A DNA stretch of 64,000 bases from Bubalus kerabau (GCF_029407905.1 NC_073641.1:22489001-22553000), one strand, 5' to 3'; positions 23,521 to 35,362 are shown, numbered from the stretch's first letter. Numbers and translations: made by a program. Notes: generated from the sequence alone by a model not told the origin.

Positions 23521-24087
23521 ATCAGTTGATTGTACAAGTTCAAGAATTACTAGATGTGTATCTCAAGAGAACTTATAAAATATTAAAACTTGATAATCTC
23601 TTAAAAATAGAATGGCCAAGCATCACAGATATGCTTTAGACATCTGAGGTATTTTCCTGCCTGGGACACAGCTGATTTCCTAAGTGCTGGATCAATCACT
23701 CCATGCTAGCCTTCCATCATGACTCCCTTATGTTAACTCCACCAATGGGGATCAACATAGTGCAGGAGGGAAATGCAGATGCTCGAGACCATAACTTTTT
23801 AATGTTTTTCCTATTCCTGAAAATACATAGGGTCTTTATGGAATATGGAGGAGGAAGAACAAAATAGTTTAGTAGGTTGAGAGCTGCCACATCCTGGATG
23901 TGACTTTGCAGTCAATAACAGCATTCCTCTAGAATTTTGTCCATGCTCCAAAGTTCAGTGTGAATGCTGCTGCTTCTTGATAAGTCTCTGACACTGTCTA
24001 CCCTTACAATCCCAGCAACAGGGAATTCACCACCTTGCTCTTTTATCTATGTTTCCACAGCTAGTTTTTCATCTTTATCAACCAAGT
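23521..24087. other. Unassigned sequence
   Basis: No gene or repeat recognised. The first part of the 104-codon frame that begins at 23964 lies here, but that frame runs into the adjacent SINE and most of it is SINE translation. Confidence 0.4.
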
Positions 24088-24305
24088 GGGCTTCCCTGGC
24101 GGCTCAGATGATACTCTACTTGCAATGCAGGAGATCCAGGTTTGATCCCTGGGTTGGGGAATATCCCTTGGAGAAGGCAATGGCTACTCACTCCAGTATT
24201 CTTGCCTGGAAAATTCCATGTATAGAGGAGCCTGGCAGGCTACAGTCCATGGGGTCGCAAAGAGTTGGACATGACTGAGCGACTAACAATTTCACTTTTT
24301 CACTT
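24088..24305 (+). mobile_element. Bov-tA SINE, full-length
   Basis: Forward orientation from GGGCTTCCCTGGCGGCTCAG to GACTAACAATTTCACTTTTT. Imperfect flanking repeats (TTTATCAACCAAGTG on the left, TTCATCAATAAAGTG on the right) are probably the target-site duplication. Confidence 0.95.
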
Positions 24306-24833
24306 TCATCAATAAAGTGAGTTGTGTAGGTTTACTTTTGCTTGTTGAGTAGACTCACACTATTTCTTCCAAAGTTATGTAGAAATGACCAAGTTAAGTG
24401 GGCCTCTATGACTGTCAAATAATTGTGGCCACTTGTATGAAGTAAATTATGCCAGACAACTAATATTCAAAAGTGGGAATTGCATGTAAAAGTACTTTAC
24501 CTCTAACGATTCCTCTGTTTTCATTGTCTCTATCTGGACCATACACTGGATTTTTCCAAGCGCATACTTCTTTGATGCCATGAAAAGTTTTTCATTAGGT
24601 TCATAACTACTTCATACACTATGAGTTCTCTCTTTTCTCTAATATTCTTTAAAATAATAATACTAATAATAAACTTTATTATCTGCCAGAGTGGTTTTCA
24701 GGCTCTACCTTAATCCTACAAGATAGCATGACTTTTAATCAGAGACTTTGGTTTTAAAATTGCACACAAAATGACATTCATCAAAACTTACCATACAAGT
24801 TAAGCACGCCACAGCACAAAGCATTTTGTCTCC
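24306..24833. other. Unassigned sequence
   Basis: No gene or classified repeat recognised. Contains a short (ATA)n-rich stretch near 24652-24672. Confidence 0.4.
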
Positions 24834-25376
24834 TTAAAAGACGTTTGCTTCTTGGCAGGAAATCTATGACAAACCTAAACAATATGGTGGAAAGCAGAGA
24901 CATTACTCTGCTGACAAAGGTCGGTACAGTCAAGGCTATGATTTTCCCAGAGCACAGTTGTGAAAGCTGGACCGTAAAGAAGGTGGAGCACCAAAGAATT
25001 GATGCCTTTGAACTATGGTGCTGGAGAAGACTCCTGAGAGTCCTGGACAGCAAAGAGATCAAACCAGTCAATCTTAAGGGAAATCAACCCTGAATACTCT
25101 TTGGAAGGACTGATGCTGGAGCTGAAACTCCAGTATTTTGGTCATCTGATGTGAGTAGGCTGACTCATTGGAAAAGTCCTTAATGCTGGGAAAGACTGAG
25201 GGCAGGAGGAGAAGAAGGCATCAGAGGATGAGATGGCTGGATGGCATCACTGATGCAATGGACATGAACTTGGGCAAACTTTGGGAGATTGTGAGGGACA
25301 GAGAGGCCTGGCATGCTGCAATCCATGGAGTCACAAAGAGTCAGACATGACTGCGCAACTGAATGACAACAACAAC
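24834..25376 (+). mobile_element. BovB LINE (RTE clade), 3' fragment
   Basis: About 540 bases of the 3' end in the plus orientation. The frame at 24845-25093 encodes the C-terminal end of the reverse transcriptase protein (RDITLLTKVGTVKAM, CESWTVKKVE and IDAFELWCWRRLL). It is followed by the BovB 3' UTR (CATCAGAGGATGAGATGGCT) and an ACAACAACAAC tail. The 5' truncation is typical of target-primed reverse transcription. The opposite-strand frame at 24781-25071 is a shadow. Confidence 0.93.
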
Positions 25377-25718
25377 TAACTTATAGACTTTCCACGAGAA
25401 TATCCAGGCAGCTTTCAAAAGATTTTAGGTTAAGTTTTTTTAGTGAAAATTATATGAACCATAATTTGTGAGTTCTTCATGAATTAAATATAGGTCTATT
25501 ATTAATAAGCTAGATACAAAAATGGGTTAAGAACAACTTGTTTCACATGGATATCTACTTCTGCAAATTATCTTTAATAATGGCCTCTTATCTCATGATC
25601 AGTTGCTACAATTCTGAAATGTAACTGAGTTCATTAGTTATTACAAATCTTATCCATCCCCTCCCATCACTGTTTTATAACCTAGGAATTGTAGTAGTCA
25701 GTAATATTGCGTGTATGC
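25377..25718. other. Unassigned sequence
   Basis: No gene or repeat recognised in about 340 bases. Confidence 0.4.
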
Positions 25719-25927
25719 ATGTTAACTCGCCTCAGTCATGGCCGACTCTTTGAGACTGTATGGACTGTAGCCCGAAAGGCTCCTCTGTCCATGGGATTCT
25801 CCAGGCAAGAATACTGGGGTGGGTTGCCATGACCTCCTCCAGGGATCTTTCCAACCCAGGGAAGGGATCTTATGTTTCCTGCATTGGCAGGTGGGTTCTT
25901 TACCACTAGTACCACCTGGAAAGCCTC
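25719..25927 (-). mobile_element. Bov-tA SINE, diverged
   Basis: Reverse orientation (CTCAGTCATGGCCGACTCTT to TACCACCTGGAAAGCC). An 8-base repeat GTCAGTAA at 25697-25704 and 25928-25935 may be its target-site duplication; the short gap on the left side is unexplained. Confidence 0.92.
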
Positions 25928-25964
25928 GTCAGTAACACTGGTATTCATGCCTTTCTATATAGTC

Positions 25965-26465
25965 CATTACACATGCCTGGTCCTATGACTTGCTTTAATG
26001 AGAAATGCAGCAAGATAGGCTTGTGCCATTTCTGAGCCTAAGCAGTAAGCAGGTCTAGCGGCTTCAATGTTGATGCGTTGGGTAGCCCTAAGCTGCTATG
26101 TATGATGCAGGGCTGCCCTGTCAGAGAGACCACATGGAAAGAACTCAGAGAGAAGAAAAGACCCAAAGGCTTCATGGAGAAAACCTAAGGAACCAGCCAG
26201 CAGAGAAAACTGCATCTCCAAACTAGGGGCCCCAGGGGAATCACTTCTGCCAACCCCAGGAGTCCTTACCCACTTAGCTGAGGAATCAGGGATGTGAGCA
26301 CAGAAGTCATTTTGGACAGTCCAGTTCGACAGACATCATATGGAGAAATAAGCCAACCACCCTGTGTACCGCCTGGATGTCTGACCCACGAAATCATGAG
26401 AAATAATAAGATATTTTAACTAGTTAGTTGTGGTCTTCTTTGCTACATAGCAACAGAGAACTGAA
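25965..26465 (+). mobile_element. MLT1-like LTR remnant
   Basis: The right part has CTGACCCACGAAATCATGAG, AAATAATAAGATATTTT, TTTGCTACATAGCAACAGAG and AACTGA, a degraded form of the MLT1-type LTR end with its polyadenylation region. The left part is less recognisable. Its 3' end is cut by a Bov-tA insertion, and the last few bases reappear at 26663. Confidence 0.45.
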
Positions 26466-26662
26466 GGCTTCCCTGGTGGCTCAGACAGTAAAGAATCTGC
26501 CTGAGAATGTGGGAGACCCAGGTTCAATCCCTGGGTTGGGAAGATCCCCTGGAGAAGGGAATAGCAATCCACTCCACTATTGTTGCCTGGAGAATCCCAT
26601 GGACAGAGGAGCCTGGTGAGCTACAAAGAAAGGGACACAAGTAAGCAACTAACACACACATA
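26466..26662 (+). mobile_element. Bov-tA SINE with a perfect 15-base duplication
   Basis: Forward orientation from GGCTTCCCTGGTGGCTCAGA to CAACTAACACACACATA. The flanking direct repeat CAACAGAGAACTGAA is perfect (26451-26465 and 26663-26677), so the insertion is comparatively recent. The segment usually reading TACAGTCCATGGGGTCGCAA is deleted. Confidence 0.96.
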
Positions 26663-26677
26663 CAACAGAGAACTGAA

Positions 26678-27694
26678 ACAGGAGTGTATTCAGTTGCTAT
26701 TGTTTCAGTCTTTAAGAAATAATTCTTTAAAAAAAAAAAAGTTGAGACTAACCCAAATGAGTATAAAATTACTTAACTAGAAGTATATATTTTCATGCAG
26801 AGGAGTGGGTCATACATAGAGCTATAGTGTTTTCTCTGTTGCTTCCGAGTAATCTATCTTCCTCTTCTTGAAAAATATGTAAATTTAGGAAAGTCATTCA
26901 AAGAGGAAGAGGCAGTTTGGATGAATGCACAAACATCCTTTTCTCTAGTATGCATAACTCAAGGAATAGACTGCAAAGCGTTATAGAGGAACAGGTAGAC
27001 TATATAATCTTTACAATATCCTCCCTAAATGTTGCTCTATACAACTGAGCTTTCGATTTATACTGAGTGACAGAGAATTAGATAAGAATCTGGAGTGCAG
27101 CTAGTCTACAATATCATTTAAACACTAAGCAATATACTTTAATAGTCATGTGAAAGAAATAGAAGAAATGCATCCTGAAGCTGAAGAGGCTGCTAAGAGC
27201 AACAGTTTTAATACAGGCCATTTCTATTCCATTTAGGGTATGCCAAGGGAAGAATATGATTTTTCTTAAGAAATAATTTTGCATCTGCTGCATCACACAG
27301 ATAAATGGGTGATCAAAGCCTGTCTTTATCATGAGGCTACTTGGCTATATTGATTTTAACTGCTCACACAATACAAATTGTAGAACAGATATAACCACAA
27401 AACCAGAAATTCATCTGGGCCATTTTTTTCCTTTAACAAAACATCTCTAAAAAGCCCTACTTCATGGAGTGCTCTCTAAATTAATGGATTATAAAATAGA
27501 TATCTATATAATTGAAAGATTTAAATTGCTACTGGATCTCAACCCAAAGCTGGTTAAATTATAGGAACTGACTGCCAAAATTATGTTTAGTTTTAGATGT
27601 CTGTTATGAAACGTTATATTGGCACTAGAGAGCAGGGTAAGTTGTTCACAGCAAATGTGTGTTAAGAAAATAATATTATCTTCATATGAGAGGT
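26678..27694. other. Unassigned AT-rich sequence
   Basis: About 1 kb with no gene or repeat recognised. A 12-base A run lies near 26729-26740. A minus-strand frame of 90 codons (27504-27776) overlaps the neighbouring MIR and is not a gene. Confidence 0.4.
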
Positions 27695-27960
27695 AGCATA
27701 TAATAATGGCTGGGGATTCATGTTTTGGAGTCAGACCTGCTAAACTTGAATTCCATTCTAATCGCATAGAAGCCATGTTACCTTGGATACATTACTTCAA
27801 TTTTTCTGGGCTTCTGTTTCCTCATTTGTAAAAAGTGAGAATAAAAATAGCATCAGTGTCATAGAGCTTCTGTGGGGATTAAATGAGAATAAACTACATA
27901 CAGTACTTAGCAGAATGCCTGGCACACAGAAAAAGGTCACCAAAGGTCAGCTGTCTCTAT
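27695..27960 (+). mobile_element. MIR SINE, near full-length
   Basis: All MIR parts are in order: TTTTGGAGTCAGACCTGCTA, GTTACCTTGGATACATTACT, GCTTCTGTTTCCTCATTTGT, GGGGATTAAATGAGAATAAA and AGAATGCCTGGCACACAG. Confidence 0.88.
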
Positions 27961-28671
27961 TCCCTGTTGTAGAGGGTATATGTCCAACTCCACAAGGTGT
28001 ACTAACAAATTATTAATGTAAAAATTACAAAAGAGGTAAAGCCAAATCAAATTCATGTTTGACTTCACTGAAATCATTACTGGATCTATCAAGAGACCAT
28101 TTCTACTGATTTTCTGAATAGTATTATCATCCTTAATAAGCAAAGATGCACGTTTTGTTTAGAGAGCTTAAGCTATAACAAATTCGTATGTACAGAATCA
28201 AAGGCCACAGAAATATCAATAAAACATCCAAAGAAATTTAAACAGACTGCAAAATGTTAGAGTACCTAAAGGTTTCTTGATTTCTTTATTGAAGCTGTGG
28301 CTTGAGAAGACTAGCATCGACATGTTCTTATGATAGTTGCAGAGCTACAACCTTGTGTAAAGAGCAGTATGTTAGTTAAGGGCTTTGTAATTTAGTGGCA
28401 TAAAAGGTTGCCTTTAAAAACGGAATAGAGTCCATCCTGAATATAATCAAATAAGACCATTCCTATAGACCTGAGAGAGGTAAACCCATTGCCAAATACT
28501 GAAGCCTGCAATTTAAGGTTGCTCTTGACTTATTCTGGGTCTTGGAAATCCTTCCATGTACCTTAAAGAGAAAAGCAATAGAAATAGTGTTGTTTCATGG
28601 AACACATGGCTGCCATAAAGAATATGCATTTGGGTAAAAACCCTTCAGCCAGCCAGTCTCAGATGTGTGTG
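27961..28671. other. Unassigned sequence
   Basis: No gene or classified repeat recognised in about 700 bases. Confidence 0.4.
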
Positions 28672-28875
28672 TGTTAGTCACTGAGTCGTGTCCGCTCCTT
28701 GAGACCCCATGGACCGTAGTCTGCCAGGATCCTCTGTCTATGTGATTCTCCAGGCAAGAATGCTAGAGTGGGTTGCCATTTCCTTCTGCAGGGGATCTTC
28801 CCAACCCAGGAATCAAGCCCAGGTCTCCTGCATTGTAGGCAGATTCTTTACCATCTGAGCTACCAGGGAAGCCCC
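28672..28875 (-). mobile_element. Bov-tA SINE, full-length
   Basis: Reverse orientation, from GTTAGTCACTGAGTCGTGTC to CTGAGCTACCAGGGAAGCCC. A CTCAGA hexamer on both sides (near 28658 and 28875) may be the remains of a target-site duplication. Confidence 0.95.
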
Positions 28876-29457
28876 TCAGAGCTATGAGGGGCATCTTATG
28901 TTAAAAAGAGGGAAAAGTAAATGAGGAAAAGTCAACAAAATTGATAACATTTTTTATGAACTTCCTTTCTTATGAGAACCCTGCAGAAAGTATGAGAATG
29001 CTTGGCAAGTCATGGCTAGAAATTCTAGTTTCTACGAGATAACAAACAGGTTATTAAAAAATCTATAGCTCTTGGCACCAAGAAAAAGGACTTGAGGCAT
29101 TTCTATAGAAACAAGCATTCTGGCCTTTACAAAACATTTGCAAGAATTAATTAAATCAGTTGATGTGTTGGGAATATCGTATTCAATCGAAGTGTCAGAG
29201 ATGGTTAATCAGTGAGGAAAGGTGAAATAAACACAGATTATCATCCAAACAGAACCCTAGCAATTCTATTCAGGGACTTAGATCAGAAATGTTTTCAATA
29301 GTAAAAGCCTAAGACTTCATAAACTGAAGGATGCAAAACAGTATAGTAGTGATTAGAAAGGATACCAGTATATCTAAATCCCCAGCCAATGTTCTTTCTT
29401 AAGTATATTTTGAATTTATCTTATATGAAGAATCAGTTGCACTAATATTTGGATTAG
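28876..29457. other. Unassigned sequence
   Basis: No gene or repeat recognised in about 580 bases. Confidence 0.4.
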
Positions 29458-29469
29458 GCTTATTATACT

Positions 29470-29751
29470 GCTGCTGCTGCTGCTGCTGCTAAGTTGCTTC
29501 AGTCGTGTCCAACTCTGTGCGACCCCATAGACAGCAGCCCACCAGGCTCCTCCGTCCATGGGATTTTCCAGGCAAGAACACTGGAGTGGGGTGCCATTGC
29601 CTTCTCCAATGCATGAAAATGAAAAGCGAAAGTGAAGTCGCTCAGTCATGTCCGACTCTTAGCGACCCCATGGACTGCAGCCCACCAGGCTCCTCTGTCC
29701 ATGGGATTTTCCAGGCAAGAGTGCTGGAGTGGGGTGCCATTGCCTTCTCTG
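29470..29751 (-). mobile_element. Bov-A2 SINE, full dimer
   Basis: Reverse orientation. The (TGC)n run at the left is the element's CAG-type tail. The two monomers are joined at AATGCATGAAAATGAAAAGC, and the 5' end is GGTGCCATTGCCTTCTC. A 12-base duplication is visible at 29458-29469 and 29752-29763 (GCTTATTATACT against GCTCATTATACT). The overlapping frames of 60-120 codons on both strands are SINE translations. Confidence 0.96.
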
Positions 29752-29765
29752 GCTCATTATACTAA

Positions 29766-29959
29766 GGGGTCACAAAAGTGGCTCAGAGAGTATAGCTTCT
29801 GCCTGCAATGCGGGAGACCCAGGTTAGATTCCTGGGTTGGGAAGATCCCCTGGAGAAGGAAATGGCAATCCACTCCAGCACTCTTGCCTGGAAAATCCCA
29901 TAGACAGAGGAGCCTGATAGGCTACAGTCCATGGGGTCACAAAGAGTCGGACACAACTA
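29766..29959 (+). mobile_element. Bov-tA SINE abutting the Bov-A2
   Basis: Forward orientation, with a diverged tRNA-related start (CACAAAAGTGGCTCAGAGAG) and a distal end at TCGGACACAACTA. It is flanked by ATTATACTAA at 29756-29765 and 29960-29969. The left copy is shared with the right duplication of the preceding Bov-A2, so two insertions used the same short target. Confidence 0.94.
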
Positions 29960-29969
29960 ATTATACTAA

Positions 29970-30239
29970 ATGTAATATGTGCCTTATTGTTTCTAGCTAG
30001 ATTGGGATTTCTTATTTTTTGCTCCATATCTTAATTTATGGCACATTTATATAAACCACAATTTATTAGGTAGAGCTCTCTAACATTCATACAATTAGTG
30101 TTTCCTAAAGGCAGGAAAAAATGTTAACTGCTGCCCCAAGCCTATTATTACTGAAATGTTTACTGAGTTTTATTTATTTGCAATTACTATTGGTGTTGTT
30201 TTAGTATAGAATTAGTTAAGTTCATTTTAGTATGGTTCT
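29970..30239. other. Unassigned sequence between SINEs
   Basis: AT-rich, with no gene or repeat recognised. Confidence 0.4.
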
Positions 30240-30251
30240 AGCTAATTCATA

Positions 30252-30515
30252 CCCACTCCAGTATTCTTGCCTGGAAAATCCCATGGATGGAGGAGCCTGG
30301 TAGGCTGCAGTCCATGGGGTTGTGAAGAGTCAGACATGACTGAGTGACTTCACTTTCACTTTTCACTTTCATTCATTGGAAAAGGAAATGGCAACCCACT
30401 GCAGTGTTCTTGCCTGGAGAATCCCAGGGACGGGGGAGCCTGGTGGGCTGCTGTCTAAGGGGACGCACAGGCTTGGACATGACTGAAGCGACTTAGCAGC
30501 AGCAGCAGCAGCAGC
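30252..30515 (+). mobile_element. Bov-A2 SINE
   Basis: Forward orientation, slightly 5'-truncated (starts at CCCACTCCAGTATTCTTGCC) and ending in CGACTTAGCAGCAGCAGCAG repeats. A perfect 12-base duplication AGCTAATTCATA lies at 30240-30251 and 30516-30527. Confidence 0.96.
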
Positions 30516-30527
30516 AGCTAATTCATA

Positions 30528-31277
30528 TCTGAAAAGAAAGCGTGTCAAGGAAGAAACCAACTTAAATGAAACTACCCTCCAGCTGTCTACCATGCACCAG
30601 CACTAAAAACAGAAAATAGAATTTGATTTTAAAATGAATTCTGGCATGGTTCCCTCTCTCCTAAAACTTGGCATAAGATATGATTTGGGGAGTGACTACA
30701 CATTTTGCAAAGACAGCAGGTTATTTTGGTATCTAGTGGGTGGATAAAAAACTGCAATCATTTCTAGAGGGGCTTCAACTCATGAAGGCTGACAGAATGA
30801 TCCTGTTCTCAATAAACTATGAAAGAAAACAAAGATGACTATATTGGCATTATTAGTCATCAGGGAGTTGGGTGGTTGAAGTTGTTAGCAAAGGAAAGGA
30901 GTTGTAGAGCTGTAGGTCCCTGGTTGAAATAACTTGGATATTTAAAACTAATTTTTTAACCCTATTTTTAGAGTTATTGGGCATAAGTTAAAATCAGTAG
31001 TGTTGTTGGGGGAGATAGTGCTAAATAAGTTAAAGCTTCTACTCTTCTACAATTGACTGTTTTAGGAGTCATTGGACTGGATAACTGGATGGGTCAAGAG
31101 TTGACCCCATTATGCATAAATTTATTTCAAAATTAAAAGCACTGATAAGAATCTTTCCTCTCCTCCATATATGATAAGAGAGCTGGTCCTAAGAATTAAA
31201 CTTGTATTTGTGTGCATGCTTACACGTGTGTGTGTGAAAGAGAGCAGAAGCGAACAAGAATCAGAGAGATGCAGAAC
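30528..31277. other. Unassigned sequence
   Basis: No gene or classified repeat recognised in 750 bases. Confidence 0.4.
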
Positions 31278-31418
31278 AATCCCTGGGTTGGGAAGATCCT
31301 CTGGAGATGGAAATGGCAACCCACTCCAGTTCCCCCTGGAGAATCCTATGGACAGAGGAACCTGGAAGGCTACAGTCCAAGGGGTTGCAAGAGTCGGACA
31401 CGACCTAGCATCTAAACC
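31278..31418 (+). mobile_element. Bov-tA SINE, 5'-truncated
   Basis: Begins inside the element at AATCCCTGGGTTGGGAAGAT and runs to AGTCGGACACGACCTAGCAT. The tRNA-related promoter half is missing. Confidence 0.92.
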
Positions 31419-31433
31419 ACCACACAATTACAT

Positions 31434-31626
31434 GGGCTTCCCTGGTGGCTCAGCTGGTAAAGAATCTACCTGAAATGTGAGAGACCTGGGTTCAGTCCCT
31501 GGGCTGGGAAGAGCCCCTGGAGAAGGGAATGGCTACCCACTCCAGTATTCTGGCCTGGAGAATTCCATGGACTGTATAGTTCATGGGGTCACAAAGAGTC
31601 AGACACAACTGAGCGACTTTCACTTT
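31434..31626 (+). mobile_element. Bov-tA SINE, shortened-3' subtype, perfect duplication
   Basis: Forward orientation from GGGCTTCCCTGGTGGCTCAG to CTGAGCGACTTTCACTTT. Like the copy at 20391 it lacks the GACAGAGGAGCCTGG segment (TTCCATGGACTGTATAGTTC instead). The 13-base duplication CACACAATTACAT at 31421-31433 and 31627-31639 is perfect. Confidence 0.96.
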
Positions 31627-31639
31627 CACACAATTACAT

Positions 31640-31931
31640 ATGTAATTTACATAGACTAGATAAATAACTTTGGAGGATCTGGGCACCATCATTTTTTTTC
31701 TGTTCAATTATACAAAAAATTGGTTCAGTTTCCCCTGCATATACCATGTTCAGATAAAAATCCTAGTGAATAAGGGGTTAGGAATAATTACTTAAGTAGA
31801 AATAAGCAGGATGGCTCTATCTTTTCCTTGCACCTGAAATTCAGCTCTTACCACTTGGTAAGTCAATTCCCCTTTCTAATGGCTTATCTTATTCCAAAAT
31901 GGTGAGCAATATTTATGCTCTCCTTTCCTGC
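31640..31931. other. Unassigned sequence
   Basis: No gene or repeat recognised. Confidence 0.4.
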
Positions 31932-32000
31932 TTTTTTTTTTTTCAAGTTTTACAATGTTGTGTTGGCTTCTGCCATACAACAACACAAATCAGACATAAT
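31932..32000 (-). mobile_element. Ruminant L1 extreme 3' end
   Basis: A T run (the reversed poly(A) tail) is followed by TTTACAATGTTGTGTTGGCT and TCTGCCATACAACAACAC, the reverse complement of the L1 3' terminus also seen at 6449-6560. About 70 bases remain. Confidence 0.8.
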
Positions 32001-32179
32001 CTCCTGCTCTCTTTATCTCTGTCAATTTATTGGGGATTTAGAGAGCAGAGAGAAATAATTGTGTTCAAACTTTTCTGTTTAACCAGAAGTCTCCTTTCCT
32101 ATACTTCTCTGTATTCTCTACTGTTTAACAAATTATCCTAAAACCCCAGCTTCTTTATTATATATACAGTGGAACTCCT
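32001..32179. other. Unassigned sequence
   Basis: No gene or repeat recognised. Confidence 0.35.
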
Positions 32180-32428
32180 GTGTGAGAAAACTGGGTGAAT
32201 AAATGGTTTTAGTCAGAGAGGAAGGTCAGACTTCAAGAATTCAAAAGAGATGCCCAGGATGTGGATCCTAAGAGTAATCAACTGACCTAATGACCTAGAA
32301 TGAAAGGTGAAGGTGATACAGAGGTCAAGGAAATCAGAGGCGAGCAAGTTAGATAAACCATCTCTCCAGGCAAGGAGAAGCATAACACTGTGGAAATTTG
32401 TTAGAGCAGCAATAGGAAACTAATACAG
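32180..32428 (+). mobile_element. Possible MLT1-like LTR 3' part
   Basis: The terminal AATTTGTTAGAGCAGCAATA and GGAAACTAATACAG match the end of MLT1-type LTRs. The upstream 200 bases are compatible but too diverged to place firmly. Confidence 0.5.
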
Positions 32429-34468
32429 GGAATAATTCTGATTTTATTTCCTAATTAGTGGCTTGGCACTATGTGTGTGTGTGTTGGGGGGCGGGGGTGG
32501 TGTACAATATACAAGCATCCAGGTCAATTTCTTTTCACAATTCACTTCAATAATGCTTCATTTAAAAAGTGTGATCCTTCTGAATCATTACTGATCTGGT
32601 TTCTGGGCATTATAAGTTTTTCTCTTTGGTTAGACAGCCTGGAAAAATTACCGATTTTTTTAGGTTCTATGACATTGAGGGAAGTTTCAGTGGTCCACTT
32701 AACATGCAGCTAAATTGCTAGTTTGTTTTGAGGTGCTTAATTTTCTCTAAATGGGCAGTTTCTGAACCTCTCATTCATAAACTATAGAACTCCTTTGCTT
32801 TTTGATTCTTTTATTTGCTATAAATTAGTGCCCCATTTCCCTATGCCTTGTAAAGAAAGTTAATTCCCCTGTTTATTTCAGTATATAAGATTATGGCCAT
32901 CAGGCATTTAAAATATTCAGATGAAGGAATGTTAAATTTCAAAAAAATAAGCAAAAATGGCACAAAATATACTGACAAACTCAACCTCTAAAAGCCTGAG
33001 CTCAGCACACATTTCTTACTGGAAATCAAACACTCCGTTTCCTAAAGGATGTGTTTGCTTTCCATGGCCTCAGAAGAAAACATTACTTCTGCTTATTTCA
33101 CTGAGCAAAGAAAAGGCTGTGTGAGTTTGCTGACTAATTCACATTTGGATTTGCTGGTTCTCATTCTGGTTTTTAAGCCAAGGAACAGCAGTACAGAGCT
33201 TAATTTGAATTTAAAAGCTTTCAAATACAGTTAAGATCCCTGAAGCCATTCTTTTTAAGAAGACAGTGAAAATTTTAACTGGAAAAGCTGCCCTTGGTCA
33301 GAGGAAAGAAGGCTATGAGACTATCAGGAATAGCACGTGTCGTTCCAGGTGGAAACACTGCTAGGTGGAAGGTCTTGACAGGATAACTAGCATGGTCTCC
33401 ATGAGAACACAGACTGAGTGTGTAACAGAGAGGTCTGCCCTAAATATTGAGATGTCAATGCTCCAAGTATTGTGTACTCAATCAAGACAAAGATTCTCCT
33501 TTCATGGCGGATCCTGTTAAGAGTAAGAGACATCTAGCATCTGAGAGATAAAGGGGGCTACATGGAGTATCTATTTCAAACTGTTGAGATGAGACTCACA
33601 GCAACCAATGAACGGATGACAGCCATACAGAAAGCAAGCCACAGCCCACCACCACACTCACAGCACCCCTACTGTTGGTAGGGTGCCTCCCTCGGTTGTA
33701 CCACCTATCCTGCACTCTGTTTCCTCCTTCGTTCATCCCACACCATCCCTCCTTACACACAGCAGCCAACATGTCTCCTTGTTCTGGCTTGGATGACTGC
33801 GGACGGGGGTGGAAGAGTATGACAGACACCACACATAACCATCATGGAGTCAGGAAGCACATATTAGCCAGAATATAAAATGATAACTTTCCCTAAGCCG
33901 ACAAAAAAGTCTTCTTTAAATACAAAATAGCCTCTCTCTGGTTATATGGGGGTTTTTCTATGTATACCCACATCTAGCACAGATGGCAAAAGATTTTTGT
34001 TTTTATCAGAATAATCCCTTTAAGTCAATGATAAAGAGGCTTAGCATTATTCATATTGTTCTAAGCTTTTTTTGAAAAATCATGATCCCATTGGAATTGG
34101 AATGACTTCAGTTTCATTATTGTTAAAATAGAAAAGTGCTGCATTTAGATTTTTACTCAGTTTAAAATAAATCTCTTAGGCAAAGTTAGGGAAAATTTTT
34201 TGCTAGTCATATAATAAGTATTTTTTTTTCTAAAAGTTAATACATTAATGTTCTTTTCTGAGACATGCAGGGAAGACTTAAAATACAAAAAAGCAAAAAA
34301 ATATTGTTTTACTGAGAGATGATGTATTGACAATAATTTCTTTCCCCCCTAATTATTTCCTAACAGTCCATGACTTATCTCCTTATACCAGGAAGCATCT
34401 TTACTTAAAGAAGCTAATCAATAATCTGGTTGACTCCATATACTTCTTCAAATTACAAATTAGTAACT
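32429..34468. other. Unassigned sequence
   Basis: About 2 kb without a recognised gene or repeat. A short GT/G-rich patch lies at 32471-32501. The stretch at 33580-33860 has slightly more CpG and opposite-strand frames of 78 and 67 codons with no known domain. Confidence 0.4.
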
Positions 34469-34685
34469 GTCCCAGGTGACGCTAATGGTAAAGAAACCAC
34501 TTGCCAATGGAAGAGACCTAAGAGATGTGGGTTCCTAGGTTGGGAACATCCCCTGGAGGAGGGCATGGCAACCTACTCAGTATTCCTACCTGGAGAATCC
34601 CATGGACAGAGGAGCCTGGTGGGCTACAGTCCATAGGGTTGCAAAGAGTTGGACACAACTGAGGCAACTTAGCACACACACATGC
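34469..34685 (+). mobile_element. Bov-tA SINE, diverged
   Basis: Forward orientation. The promoter half is degraded (CCCAGGTGACGCTAATGGTA). The distal half has GGAGAATCCCATGGACAGAG and AGAGTTGGACACAACTGAGG and ends in a CACACACA stretch. Confidence 0.93.
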
Positions 34686-34896
34686 ACAATCACTTTGAAC
34701 ATGAATACACACTACACTGTATGAATTTAGGCTATTTGCAGTATAACATTCCAAGTATGTCTTCTGTTATCAAATATCAAATATGACCCATGTAAGTTTC
34801 ATTACTAGCTATCGAAACTTAGTTTTCAATACTTTCTATAACTATCATGTCTAATATGAAAAATACTTATGAATTGAGCACCATATATTAGGATTA
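34686..34896. other. Unassigned AT-rich sequence
   Basis: No gene or repeat recognised. Confidence 0.35.
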
Positions 34897-35362
34897 GCTG
34901 ACAAAGGTCTGTCTAGTAAAAGCTATGGTTTTTCCAATAGTCATGTATGGATGTGAGAGTTGGACTATAAAGAAAGAGGAGCACCAAAGAATTGATGTTT
35001 TTGAACTGTGGTGTTGGAGAAGACTCTTGAGAGTCCCTTGAATTGCAAGGAGATCCAACCAATCTTAAAGGAAATCAGTCCTGAATATTCACTGGAAGAA
35101 CTGACGCCGAAGCTGAAGCTCCAATACTCTGGCCACCTGATGTGAAGAACTGACTCACTGGAAAAGACCCTGATGCTGGGAGGGATTGGGGGCAGGAGGA
35201 GAAGGGGACGACAGAGGATGAGATGGTTGGATGGCATCACTGACTCGATGGACATGGGTTTGAGTAAACTCTGGGAGTTGGTGATGGACAGGGAGGCCTG
35301 GCGTGCAACAGTCCATGGGGTTGCAAAGAGTAGGACACGACTGAGCGACTGAACTGATTAGG
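34897..35362 (+). mobile_element. BovB LINE 3' fragment
   Basis: The ORF2 C-terminal coding remnant is readable at 34915-35080 (VMYGCESWTIKK-type residues, then the INVFELWCWRRLL equivalent), with indels. It is followed by the 3' UTR (GGGGACGACAGAGGATGAGA) and a GAGCGACTGAACTGAT tail. The minus-strand frame at 34965-35255 is a shadow. Confidence 0.94.

Noticed and set aside
29505..30027. Overlapping frames of 67-122 codons on both strands
   Set aside because: They are SINE translations. The same peptides recur at every Bov-A2 or Bov-tA in the window.
33580..33878. Processed pseudogene candidate with opposite-strand frames
   Set aside because: No A tail, no duplication and no peptide that I recognise; slightly higher CpG alone is not enough.
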